This document shows positions 12,676-23,659 of a DNA stretch of 64,000 nt, one piece after another; the first letter of the stretch is position 1; every line of letters starts with the position of its first letter. This DNA is from Paramecium tetraurelia (Eukaryota; Ciliophora; Oligohymenophorea; Peniculida; Parameciidae). A model generated the notes under the pieces. The model had not been told where the DNA came from, did not search any database, and saw only the letters and a list, made by a program, of their open reading frames with translations. The stretch covers positions 62,001 to 126,000 of the forward strand of contig NW_001798961.1 of assembly GCF_000165425.1 (NCBI RefSeq), read 5' to 3'. A program made the position numbers and the translations under genes.

Positions 12676-12775
12676 GTAAATAATTTAAATTAATAAAATT
12701 TCCAAAAATTGAATTAACTCATAAATATAAAAAATTTCTTTAGTAATATATTGTTCTATTTAAAAATTGAATTAA

Positions 12776-13700
12776 TCATATAGATTTCCGACAGAATGGA
12801 CAGGTATTGTTGATATTAATCCAAGACTGAAAATTGAAAATAACTAAAATACCATAATACAGGTTTCATGGTAATGATGCAATTTTGAGCATTTCAGGAC
12901 AACGACTTCCTCATTTAATTCATATGGACATCTACAAATGCAGCATTCTTGCTCTCCTTCTATTAAATTTGGTTTATATTTGATTGCTTACAATCGAGTT
13001 CTAATCTCATTTCGTTATTGTTCTTTGCCAAACCTATTAAATTAAGTAAATTTTGTTACAAATTTGCGCAATAATAACAACCAAAGATAAGCAAAAATGG
13101 TGAACCTAGGATTGCAAAGACTAATATCAAATAAAGATCAATGTATTGATAAAGAGAGATTATAAGGATTGCACATAAAAAGTAATATTAATTCATTAAT
13201 TCTGCTGATCTCACACTGTAATATATACAAAATAAGTATACTCCATAACCAAAAATAAGTTAATAAATAATTGTAATTATTCTGCAACACCATTTGCCAA
13301 AGATAGTTTATTTTGCTATTTCTAATTTAATTTGTCGTGATAATATATTTAATCTCCTTGATTCAATTACTTAATCAACAATTGGACCAGCAACAATTTA
13401 ATCTAATTTATATGCCAATATTCTTTTATTCATTGTCAAGTATTTTAAGTGATTCTTGTGAGCGATGATCATAATAAATGCATGGAACATGATTGCAAGC
13501 ATCCAATAATTCAAATCAGTTTATTCATGATTCATATACAATAATGCAAATCCGCATCCAATTTTCAAAGAGTTAAATGAAATAAAATAATATTGAGTAG
13601 TCCGAAAATGACTCACAGCCTCTTTATAAATAGGGGTTTCTAAATACATTTATTATTCCTCCTGTTCATTTTGATTCACTTCTCTATAATCGCTATTCAT
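12776..13700 (-). CDS. Multi-pass membrane RING-H2 protein (E3 ligase-like)
   Basis: ATG 13700-13698, introns 13034-13059 and 12827-12852 (26 nt each), TGA 12778-12776; 290 residues. The first two thirds hold four or five hydrophobic helices (for example LNYWMLAIMFHAFIMIIA, IITIIYQLIFGYGVYLFCIY, YLILVFAILGSPFLLIFGCY). The C-terminus is a compact RING-H2: CCICRCPYELNEEVVVLKC, then HHYHETC, then CPFCRKSI, with all eight metal ligands reached only after splicing. Family role: membrane-anchored ubiquitin ligase. A second gene with the same plan lies at 27582-28892. Confidence 0.8.
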
Positions 13701-14063
13701 TTTTATATTAAAGTATTAAAACGAATTTTATCAAATAAAATACAAAATTATGTATCTATATTCCGTATATTTTCTTTGTTTTCCATTCATAACCCCCAAA
13801 ATACATGGTAATTTTGATTCTTTTGAAATGTATTTTTTCATTCCTGATTTTGGAGACTGAAAATAATTTTTTGGTAAATTATAAAAAAATGAAAATGCAT
13901 ATATAAAAAATTTTATAAAAATTTTAACAATTGTATTATTTATGTTCGACAAAATATTAAAATTAAAATTTTAATGAACTCAATTATGACGTTATGATGT
14001 TGAATTTTAAAGAAAATGCAGAATATTGTTTGTTTAATAAATAAATTTTAAATTGGAAATAAG
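13701..14063. other. Intergenic gap between divergent genes
   Basis: AT-rich stretch upstream of both the membrane RING gene and the short ORF at 14064. It contains A/T runs (around 13890-13930) but no supported gene. Confidence 0.45.
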
Positions 14064-14264
14064 ATGTCTGCAAGACTATTAACAGCTGCCTTTAGAGGAA
14101 TTAACATTCAAACTTATCCTGCTTCAATTTATACTTTGTCTACATAGAATGAATAATAATAACTGGTGAAAGTTATAGTTCCAAAAAATCTCTTTGAGAT
14201 GCCAGTCGTTCACTACGCTGAGTAGTCCATAGCTATACTTGATAAGAAACCAACTCCTAAATGA
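14064..14264 (+). CDS. Small protein, unknown (66 residues)
   Basis: ATG 14064, TGA 14262-14264, no intron. The N-terminus MSARLLTAAFRGINIQTYPA is basic, amphipathic and lacks acidic residues, as expected for a mitochondrial presequence. The rest (LVKVIVPKNLFEMPVVHYAE) is short and folded-looking. Family not recognised. Confidence 0.5.
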
Positions 14265-14299
14265 ATTATTATATATATTATATAATATACTAACCCTTA

Positions 14300-14760
14300 A
14301 GAATTTCTAGTTTCCTTAAAAAGAAATCTCACTTTTTCATTAAAATGAAAACAAATACTATGATCAGATTCAAGAAATCATAATAAAAGCCTCCCGTCAG
14401 GTTTTATTACTGAGAGTATCAAGTTGGTAATTTAGGAATCAGAAATTCAAATCGATATGCAAATTCTAAAAAGTATCCAAATGTACTTCAATGATAAGCA
14501 ACTTGAATGCATTACACATACGCAAACAATGAATTGCATGAAGGAATGAACTAAAATGGTGGAAATTCACATTTTGGAGGATGAGACTAAATTACAAAAG
14601 TCATACACGAGAAAGATGTCAGTATAATTAAAATTAAAAAGTTTTCAGTTAAAACAATAATCGACTACGACATCATTATCAGGTAGAAACAAAGAATTAA
14701 GAAAGATTGGAATTTTGATTGTCCTTATAGTTATATTTGAATCTTTATCTGAATTCCAAA
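14300..14760 (+). pseudogene. Decayed membrin/GOSR2-like Qb-SNARE remnant (tentative)
   Basis: Coding-like segments sit in different frames. One reads SLFHQNENKYYDQIQEIIIK; a 20-nt GTA...TAG intron (about 14421-14440) then leads to ESEIQIDMQILKSIQMYF. These align in order with the start of membrin (LFQQTHKQVHEIQ and ENEIQASIDQIFSRLE). Later fragments NELHEGMNQ, EIHILEDETKLQKS and TIIDYDIIIR recall its SNARE motif and the region before the membrane anchor. The segments cannot be joined by introns alone; at least two or three indels are needed and there is no good start codon. The evidence is by-eye similarity, so this could also be chance in AT-rich DNA. Confidence 0.3.
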
Positions 14761-14877
14761 ATATACATCTTATTTGGATTGAAATTGCAGTATTTCAATT
14801 GAATTTATAAAGTGTCAATTATTCTAAAAATGTATTAGATATTTTCTGACTACCTTCAGTTTATATAATATTAAGAA

Positions 14878-17800
14878 ATGAATTAATAGAAAAAGACTAT
14901 TTTTACATAAAAAAAAGCTGTCTACGTTTTGGAGGAATAATTAGGATAAGGGACCGGAGGCTATGTTTATAGGGCGTATAAAGTTTACAATAATTAAAAA
15001 TAATATGTCGCGTTAAAAGTTTAGTCTAATTTAAATTATACAGAATAATAAACTTTAGAAATACTCACAAGATAAAATTTGAACCATGTTGTTAACATCT
15101 TGGACTTAGATTCATATAATAATGAGATAATTATTACAATGGATTTAGCTGATGGGTCATTTCAAAAATTTTGGTCATTATCAAAAATAAATAATGCTGA
15201 AGAAATACTACGATATTTCATTTAGGTATTCATTAAATATTATGCTTTAAGATTGCTAAAGGAACACTAGAATTACATCAATTATATTTGATTCATAGGG
15301 ATTTAAAATTGGAAAATGTAGTTTATTAGGAAATAAATAATGTGAAACATTTAAAGTTGTGCGATACTGGACTCATCAGACAACAGAATGGGATGAAAAC
15401 AATGATGGTAGGGACACCATACTATATGCCACCTGAATAAATCAATAAATAGATATATGATGAAAAAACTGATATCTGGGCCCTGGGAATGATACTCTAT
15501 GAAATGTTGTCAGGAAGAACAATGGTGAGAGGTATTTAATAGTATAAAATTATAAAGGAAATAGTGTTTAAGAAATATTGAACAATATTTTAAATTTGAG
15601 TTAGGCCTCTATTAACTTTCAAATTGATTAATTAAAAATTAATAAGCAATAAGGGGTTAATGATATCAAGGGCCTCTTAAGATAGATGATAGTTAAAGAT
15701 AGCAAATAGAGAGTTGATTCCTAATTTGTCGTGACAGAACTAGAGAGAATCTTAAATATTTAGTCTTTGTAAGTTTAGAATGGCTAGAACATTATGCAAA
15801 TAGTGAGGCCTGAAATAAGGGAATAAATTAGGTTAGAAATATAAAAAGAATTTGAAATAAAATTTTAATAGGAATAAGATAAATTAGCAGAATAACAAAA
15901 ATTAGATATGGAACAGTTTAAAAATGAAATTATGGAGTATTATCAAAAATAAATAATTGAGTAGACAATTAGAGTTCAAAAAGAAACTGAAGAGAATCTA
16001 AAAGCTTAATAATAAAAAGAACTATAAATATTGTAAGAAGAATACGATAAAAAGATTGCTAATTGCAATTAGCAGTAAATAGAAGAGTTAAAATATCAAT
16101 ATTAAGAGGAAAAGTAGAATATTATAACATAGATGGAAAAAAACTATTAAATTAGATTCTAATAAGAGGCAAAAAATAAAGAAATTGAGCTTTAAAAGGA
16201 AATGGAAATTCAGATATAAACTTAATTGTAAAATCGACAACAGATTAGTAAACTGTTACTTTAAGAACAATTAAAGTAACACTATTAAGAAGAGTTTGAA
16301 TAGAAATCCAGAAATTTAGCCTAATATTAACAGCAACTGACGAGTATTTAATAGAATTTAAATAGAAATAAAATCAATATCGAAATGTAATAAAAGGATT
16401 TGATTAAACACTCAACACCTAATTAGTCCTAAAAATTTTTAAAATCTATATCGGAATATAAGCAACAATTATAATAAATGCTTAATTAACTAGAATCAAT
16501 TAATAAGCAGCTTTCTGAATTAGAAATTACTTCTGACGTTTTATCTTAAAACTAGTACTGTAATTTGATTGAAGAAAATCTTTAAAAATTAGAATAAATT
16601 AAAAATCTTTATTAAGATTTGATTGTACCTAATTTGGTTGAAAGTTTTATACAAAATTGGAATTAACTATTCGATGATATTAGAAGAGAATAAAAATAAT
16701 AAAAGATTAAAAATGAAGAATCACTTTTAAAGCTCTAATAAGAGGATTCTGAAAAATTGACAAAAAAATTACAAGATCTCTTTTTGGAATTAAAGGAAAA
16801 ATTAAAGAATGTTAATGAAATGATAGGAGCTTTAAATTAAAAAAATAGTGAATTTTTGTAATAGTATGAAACCTTGAATTAATAGCATAGCTCACTTTAT
16901 ATAGAATTCTAAATTCTTTAAAACTCAATAAAGTTAGCAAAGGAAGATTAAAAATTGGATATAATTGAAAAATAAAATAAATAAATGGTTCATTTATTAG
17001 ATAAGCTTAAGAAAATTTAATTTGATTTAGAATCATTTATTTCCATTGTCTAATAATATAAAGCCAAAGAGCAACAAATGATTCAAGATCAATTATAGAA
17101 TTTTATTGTGATAATAGATGATTGGGAATACAAAAGAGATCAAATTAATTATTAATAGTAATCATCAAACCTCTTAATAGAGTTAAAAACATAATTGGAA
17201 GAGAGAAATAAAGAATTAGAAATATTGAAGGAAATAAAAAATAGGATAATCTAATTGATAAATGAATTAAAATAGAATAAAAATTAGAATTTTTACAAGC
17301 AGTTCTCTGAAATTGAAAAAGAATTTCAAATTTCAACTATGAAATTAAATTTAATTGAAAATTATTATAAAAAAGAGTAAAGGCGATCATACTTAAAGCC
17401 TAAAGTATAATAATATGCTTAAGAGGAATAGAAGAATATTAATTCTAATTTAAGATAACTTTTTGATTCTGTTTCAAAGAGAAGGAATGATTTATAAAAT
17501 TAATTATAAAAGTTATAGAATAGGTGCAATGACAATATTTAATAATAGCATATCTTCAAATAATTGGAACTGATTAGATATATTTGTGAAAACCAGAAAT
17601 AGATAATTTAAGAAATTGAAATGTGTATCAATAAATTTTAGATATCAAATTTTTAGTCAATTGATGAAATTAATCTAGAAAATAGTAAAATAACTTACTA
17701 AATTAAAATGTTCTCTTAGAATCTTGATCCTTTATTTGAAAGTTTGAATGAAATTAAAAAATAAATGACATAGCCAGAGGATAAATATTGGGATAATGAT

Positions 17801-17962
17801 TTTTAAACTTTAAAAAATTCATTTTAAGAAATTAGAAATTAATTGGAAGATGTTAAATTAAATTAAAAAGAAGAAGAAATTTACAACAAATTAAATGAAT
17901 CTAAGTAGCAAGTCAAGCAGAATATAAAAAAATGTTTAGAAACATATAAGAATGCTATTTGA
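14878..17962 (+). CDS. Protein kinase with long Gln-rich coiled coil
   Basis: ATG 14878, introns 15226-15251 and 15532-15557 (26 nt each, both ending AAG), TGA 17960-17962; 1010 residues. N-terminal kinase: GQGTGGYVYRA (P-loop), YVALKV (lysine), LIHRDLKLENVV, then CDTG where DFG is expected, GTPYYMPPEQ and DIWALGMILYEM. Asp of DFG is kept and only Phe is replaced by Thr, so activity is possible. From about residue 290 on, almost everything is coiled coil rich in Gln codons TAA/TAG. Ciliate genomes hold many kinases of this build, but the substrate is unknown. The next ORF overlaps its last codons in another frame and continues the coiled coil, so the true protein may be longer. Confidence 0.8.
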
Positions 17963-18878
17963 ATAAAATGAAATATAAAGCTAATTGTTTTCATAAGTAC
18001 TTAAAGACAATAAGTAAAACGAAAAATGTTTAAAGGAAAAATTTTTAAAAAAATCCCAAACCTACATAGCATGGGCTAAAGAATAATAGAGTAGAATATA
18101 AGAAATTGAAAATTAAATTAAACAATAGGAATAGTAAAATACAGATGAATTTGTAGGTAAATTCATCAAAGATTATAAAGAGATAGCATCTTTGTTAGAG
18201 AAATTAAATATTAAAATTAGTGAATTGGAGCTATAAAAAAATAGAGATCAATTTAATAAATATAATGAATTAGCCTAGTAATATCAATAAAAAATAAATG
18301 ATTTAAAATTTGAAAAACAATAGAATTAATCTTCTTTTTAAGCTCTTTACTTTTATATTTAACAAAACTAAATTATCAACTGTGCTGATGCTCTTTTTGA
18401 ACTTTATTGCTTAAATAGAAGATTTTAAAATCATTTATAAGACTAAAAGAATTATATTTAAAAAAAAATTGAAAATAAAGAATAACAAGTGGAAAAAAAT
18501 GTACTTGAATTATCAAATACTTAAAACAATCTTGAAAAAATATAAGTTTGCTTTAATATACTAAAGATGAAAGAAAATGAATTCAGTAAGGTGGACATAT
18601 TTATTAAATCTATAAAAAATGACCTACTGAGCTTGAAAGAACAGTTCGATGAACTTGATTTTGAATAGTAACTGAAAAAATTACACGAAAAAATTAGAGA
18701 TCTAATTTAGGATTAACAAAAAAATATCTAGATAAAGAATAGTGTCAAATTAAAAAGTAAATTAAGAAATAAAAATTCTGTTAAAGAAATTCAATAAAGC
18801 ATATTAGATTACATTCCTAATTCAAAAGAAATGACTAATAGTCTAAGTAAAATGATGTAAGAATAAAGAAAATATTGA
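17952..18878 (+). CDS. Coiled-coil reading frame continuing the kinase gene
   Basis: Open frame from ATG 17952 to TGA 18876-18878 (308 residues), +1 relative to the kinase frame and overlapping its last 11 bases. It is coiled-coil throughout (SRIQEIENQIKQQEQQ, KISELELQKNRDQFNKYNEL, NVLELSNTQNNLEKIQ) with the same style and Gln-codon usage as the kinase tail. There is no room for a promoter. The simplest reading is that both belong to one gene split by a one-base difference (error, mutation or frameshifting). A separate overlapping gene is the alternative. Confidence 0.55.
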
Positions 18879-18899
18879 TGTGATTGTTTGATTTGAAAA

Positions 18900-19303
18900 A
18901 TTTAGTTTATTTAAATTATTTTATGCTTCTTACAGAATTGATAATAACGAGTAGTATTCTCCTTTGTAATAGCAGGTTTCTCACATAATAATTCAGCTAT
19001 TTAATTTACTAATTTTGGATACCATCTATAAACTGCATACATTTTGAGTCATCCTTAGTTCTAATAACTAATTAAATCATATTAAGGTTGAATTTTTTAC
19101 TTAATTGGAAGATGATAATTTTCCTGAACATTTATTTAAGATAATCGTTCTTGGTGCTCTTTCGTTAGGAATTTTGAGTATATTTGATATAATATAACTT
19201 TGCTTTCTAATTATGTGGATCTTTTCTTGGCAGCAGAGTCAGATTGTGTTAGTTTAAATATCTAAGATTTCAATAAATCTAAGTAACACATTTATAAAAT
19301 AAT
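18900..19303 (-). other. Unresolved coding-like stretch downstream of the next gene
   Basis: The minus-strand frame of the gene ending at 19304 continues past its TGA with protein-like sequence (LESKVILYQIYSKFLTKEHQ; YAVYRWYPKLVNQIAELLCE) interrupted by a second TGA at 19049-19051. A 36-nt GT...AG segment could remove the second TGA in frame, but nothing canonical removes the first. It could be the continuing 3' part of a decayed gene, a separate small gene starting near 19291, or an unusual extension. Confidence 0.3.
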
Positions 19304-20885
19304 TCATGGTTTTCTAGTTCTTATATTCTTCACAGCTAAATTGAGTGCTACTTTACAGATTTGAGAATCTAGTGTATTAGTTAATTTCATAGATTTTCCT
19401 AATGATTTAGCAGTGGCTGATTTTTGATGGTGAATTTGTTAAGATATAGATTATCCATTCAGCAGTTTTTATGAAATAGTTGCCTATTAAGAATTCATAT
19501 CTTATCTAGCTGATTAAGCTGGCTAATATAAATTAATTTTATGTTCACTGGTTATATTTATGCTTAAAGGTTTATCATTAGAGTTAGATTTAAAATTAAG
19601 TTTGCGAGGAGGATCACGATTCGATAAGGGTTCTTAGATCTTGACTCTTCTGAATTAATTAAGTTCTTTAATATTCAATTTTTTCTTTGTAAATTGTCCA
19701 TTGGTATTATTGGCGGATTCAAACCTCTATGTAAGGCTTCTAGGATCTTAGGCCAAAGATAAACTATCAAAATGGACGGTGCTATATTATTTGGAATTTC
19801 TGGAGTGCTTTTTGGCAAGTAGAGTTTTTAGATCAGACATCACTTTGATTTCTAGTTGTTAAACCTTTTTTGGTAGATAGGGACTCTATTGGGGTGCTCT
19901 TGGAGTAACACATTTCGGGGATTTCAAAAGGGTTGCAATTCTTTATTAATTTGGTAGTAGAGTGCTATTAGTCGGTGATTTAATATCTATGTTTCTCGGT
20001 GTCTAAATGATAATATAAAACCAATATCTATACTATATGCAATTAGTCTGATTTGATGGATGGATTATTCTTTTTAACTGCTGTCTATGGAACTTTTTTC
20101 TTGAGCATATTAAGAATATTGGTAATACTGGATTTGCGTTATTATTTATCTGGGTTATTTGGTTTCTGAAACTAAATTGCTTACTATTTAATTTGGGGTT
20201 TGTAATTTTCATATTTGAAGTTTGGAATTGTTTATTATAATATTTGGTATTGTTAGAGTTACTATTTGAAATTGACAAATTATGGCTTGGTCTCAATGAA
20301 ACTTATGCCTTCAAGGATCTTGTCGCATTTAGATATCGGCTAGATTGAGGTGCTGTTATACTTCATCAGAGGAACTCGCTTCCTAAGCCGTCAATTATTG
20401 GCTGGAATAAGGCAATGGCGAGTCGCCCACTATGCCCTTTGGAGGTTTATCAGGATTGTTCTTATTCTCATTTGAAATGAGTTTGGCAATTCTATAGTAC
20501 TCTAATCTTCTCTTCTTATCATGGTAATAATTAAGGGGAATAATGGCTGGCATCATAAACAAGCGTGGAATATCATTGTGAAACTATAAGTAGAATTGAT
20601 TGGTACTTTGTAATACTCACCCAACATTTGCAGTTTTTCATATAAAATAGAGATGTGAAACACTTTACAAAGCAGTTCTTCTGGTGTATCGTAAAGCAAT
20701 ACGTCTTTATAAAGAATATTATTAGATGTGCGAAAGTTGTGCAATATTTCACTAATACCTTTAGTGTAATGATAATTTTAGGATTAAGAGTATTTCAAGA
20801 ACAATGAATGACGCATAATATCTATTAATAACATATTAAATCTACCTATGATTGGAGTAGTCTCTTCACAAAAATCACATTTCAT
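19304..20885 (-). CDS. Paramecium-type protein of unknown function
   Basis: ATG 20885-20883, introns 20584-20606, 20340-20361 and 20003-20033 (31 nt, in frame), TGA 19306-19304; 501 residues, exon sum divisible by three. The N-terminal 190 residues look folded: MKCDFCEETTPIIGRF, YDTPEELLCKVFHISILYEK, EYYKFHNDIPRLFMMP, then YYHDKKRRLEYYRI. The remainder is a disordered Ser/Asn/Lys/Gln tail. The HNDIPRxFM...YHDKKRRLEYYRI block looks like a lineage family but I cannot name it. It lies 34 bp downstream of MORN5 on the same strand. See the separate entry for possible 3' continuation. Confidence 0.6.
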
Positions 20886-20919
20886 TTGAATTTATGATAA
20901 TTAAAATATATATATATAA

Positions 20920-21528
20920 TCACTAAGACTTCTGAGTCATTTTCTGAATTACTTTATCGTCTTTGCCATCAATGATAAAGTCTTTCTTGGGATTGTACCT
21001 ACACTTCTTGAGAATGTTCTCAACTTCAGGTTCACTTGGTGTTCTTAAGATTGAACCGTCGTATCTGTAAATAATAGATTTCACAGGTTCATAATAACCT
21101 TCACCAACATCTGAAACTCAATCTCAAAAACTCATACCGTATGTGCCTTCAGGAATTTCAATAAGAATATCATCCTTAGTCATTTGAGTGATTCCTGCTG
21201 GTTTTATACTCTGTTTGATTTCCTGATGAAATCGTCTGTCATCTCCAATACAATATTTCCAATCCATTGGTTCATATTTCAGATGGTCTTCAAAAAAATA
21301 GGTACCATCAAGCATCTTCCCTCTCTCCCATTTAGCTTTGTATTATCCCTACAGGAATATAATTTTATCTACCCCATTTGGAAATATGAGAGTTCCATCT
21401 CCATGAAATTCGCCCTTAAAAAAATCACCCTCGTAGATGACCCCATTACTAAAATAATATTTGCCCTTTCCATGAAACCAACCTTCTAGCTGCTCACCCT
21501 CATATTTGCTCTCTGCCCACTTTGACAT
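20920..21528 (-). CDS. MORN5: MORN repeat-containing protein 5
   Basis: ATG 21528-21526, introns 21349-21372 (24 nt) and 21111-21137 (27 nt), TGA 20922-20920; 185 residues (human about 161). Three MORN units at the start (YEGEQLEGWFHGKGKYYF, YEGDFFKGEFHGDGTLIF, YKAKWERGKMLDGTYFF) are followed by the MORN5-specific part: DDRRFHQEIKQSIKPAGITQ, IPEGTYDVGEGYYEPV and the Arg-rich end LRTPSEPEVENILKKCR. The 27-nt intron contains two in-frame TGAs, so splicing is required. The human orthologue is testis/cilia-associated, so an axonemal role is inferred. Confidence 0.87.
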
Positions 21529-21743
21529 AATAAATTATTAAAATAAGTTATATGTTATACAAAAATCCCTGTTTTTCTAAATAATTGAATTCAAATTTTA
21601 ATACAATGTTAATTGGATCAAATTAAATTGCATTTTCTCACCTAATTTGGTACCAAATTATCCAAGACTACCAGGATTAAGTTTGTTCAAAACATTTTAA
21701 TTTTGGTTAAGAATTAAATAAAAATATTATACCCAATTAATTT

Positions 21744-22781
21744 ATGTTTCCAAGTAAATTGTATGATTTATAATTGACACCCTCATTGAACAAACTAAAT
21801 TGCGATTTGGAGAGTGCCAAATTAATGGAATCATTCAGAAAACTCCTACTTGAGGATGACAAAGAAATTTTGACTCCAGCCTTGGTAATTTTAACATTGA
21901 TGAGCCTAGGACTTAATGAAAGCCATATCACATGCACTTTATGGCACCATCGTGTATTGGAAATCCTTAAGTGATAAATGCAAGGATGATGACCTTAACA
22001 CTTTAAGTTAGCAATTTCAAAGGAAAATTGTGATTTATGATATGTGCGAGGATAAAGATCTGAGGTGTTAAATCATCAACTTTGGTTATAAAAAACGCAT
22101 TTATCTCGCTCGGTATCTCAATTACTTTTATGTGGTTGGCAAGAAAGGCAGCGAGGAAAAGCATAAATTGATCAAAGACATACTGTTGGATGTAATTAAT
22201 GACATTATAGGTTTACCTATAAGAAGACACAAGCGATCATATTCAGATCCTTTCAAATACCTTTCTGATTAAAAAGACAATCGAATCAATAAGCTTAATG
22301 TCAAGAATGTACCTCTCTCTCCATCCAATATATCCAGAACAAGCTTACAGATGCAACTCTTAGATGAAATCAATCAAGACGGAGATCTGCTCATGTAGGA
22401 ATGCAATTCAGTCATCAACTCATCCACTACTTAAAATGATCTTCTGCAATCTTTGAATCTGAATTTATAAGAAGGCACAAATATTCTCTCAAATGTAAGT
22501 CTATGAGATGCAAATATTAGATTAGATATTTTGGTACTCTTAAGTTTTATGACGAAGCCAGATCATATGGATTCATTATTATGGATTAAGACGGAAGTGA
22601 TTTATTCGTTCATTGTGATGATCTAACTAAAGCAGGAATGACAAAGGATTTCTTAAGAACTGCAAAACAAGGTAATATCATTAGATTCTCATTTTTGATA
22701 CTGGAATATTTTGGTAAATACAATAAGAGTAGAAAAGCGGTTGACTTGTAATTTATCCAGGGTTAACCCTATTTCATGTGA
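21744..22781 (+). CDS. Cold-shock-domain protein
   Basis: ATG 21744, introns 21885-21909 and 22495-22520, TGA 22779-22781; 328 residues. The C-terminal 75 residues form a cold-shock domain: RYFGTLKFYDEARSYGFI (RNP1 region, Lys and aromatics kept), then GSDLFVHCDDL (RNP2 region), an OB fold that binds single-stranded RNA or DNA. The N-terminal 230 residues include a helical block (LNTLSQQFQRKIVIYDMCED, GYKKRIYLARYLNYFYVVG) of unknown family and a Ser/Asn-rich linker. Likely a nucleic-acid-binding regulator. Divergent from MORN5 (215 bp). Confidence 0.8.
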
Positions 22782-23038
22782 TATAATATTTATATATATA
22801 TATCTACTAACATATCGTTTATTTGTTGATTATATTTCGAGGGATTTATAATAATTTCGAATAGAATAATGAAATCAAAATCAGATTACTTATATAAAGA
22901 AAAAATTACTATAATTATTCAGTTATCATAATTTTGCAGAATCAGCCATCTCTGGATATGAAGTGATAATGAAACTGATTTTCTCTTACCATTCGAAAAA
23001 AATTTAAGCATAATCATGAGCCATTATTTATTTATATT

Positions 23039-23455
23039 ATGATATCCGAATACAAAAAAGGATATCCTTAAAATCCAAATTCGATTAATGATATGATCAA
23101 CAATGATGTGCTGGACTCAAGTCTTGACAATCTAAAGATGGATCCTTACTGTTGTGTTGATGATAATTTCGATGAGATTGGAGAGTAAGAAATTGGCATA
23201 ATAATTGATTCTAATTTACAGGTTGAAAATCCTCTAAATTTTGCAAAATTAAAATACGATAATCCGAACAAAATAAGCAATATGAAATCAATTCGTCAAC
23301 GGCTTAAGCCACTTAATAGGAGCAGTAAGAAAAACAGTAAAATTTGCGAAATGAAGATTATTGGAAAATCAAAAACACCTAGTAGGGTGAGGATAGAGTA
23401 CTTCAAAAGAAATAGGAAAAGAATAGAGAAAACTTTGATTGAATGCAAGATTTGA
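23039..23455 (+). CDS. Small unknown protein
   Basis: Intronless, 138 residues, ATG 23039, TGA 23453-23455. Acidic first half (DPYCCVDDNFDEIGEQEIG) and a very basic second half (RQRLKPLNRSSKKNSK; EYFKRNRKRIEKTLIECK), suggesting a nucleic-acid or chromatin partner, but no domain is recognised. Confidence 0.5.
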
Positions 23456-23659
23456 TTTTTTTAATTTATATGAATTACTAATTATTATAATTTATAGTTA
23501 AATTTGTCATTTAATATTTATGATTAAACTCAATGCATCAGTTTAATTATTGAAGCGATTTGTTCAAATTAGGATTGCTTCTAAAGGTTCTAACCACAAT
23601 TGGGTTGCTTTCAATATTAAATCAGCATTTTTGGAATTAATTTTTAATATATTATTATT

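Noticed and set aside
19040-19310. Selenocysteine or Trp decoding of TGA
   Set aside because: TGA clearly ends many genes in this window, and no Sec-insertion hairpin or conserved Sec family was seen.
23160-23232. A 37-nt GTAAG...TACAG intron in the small gene at 23039
   Set aside because: Removing it breaks a frame that is open and coding-like without it.
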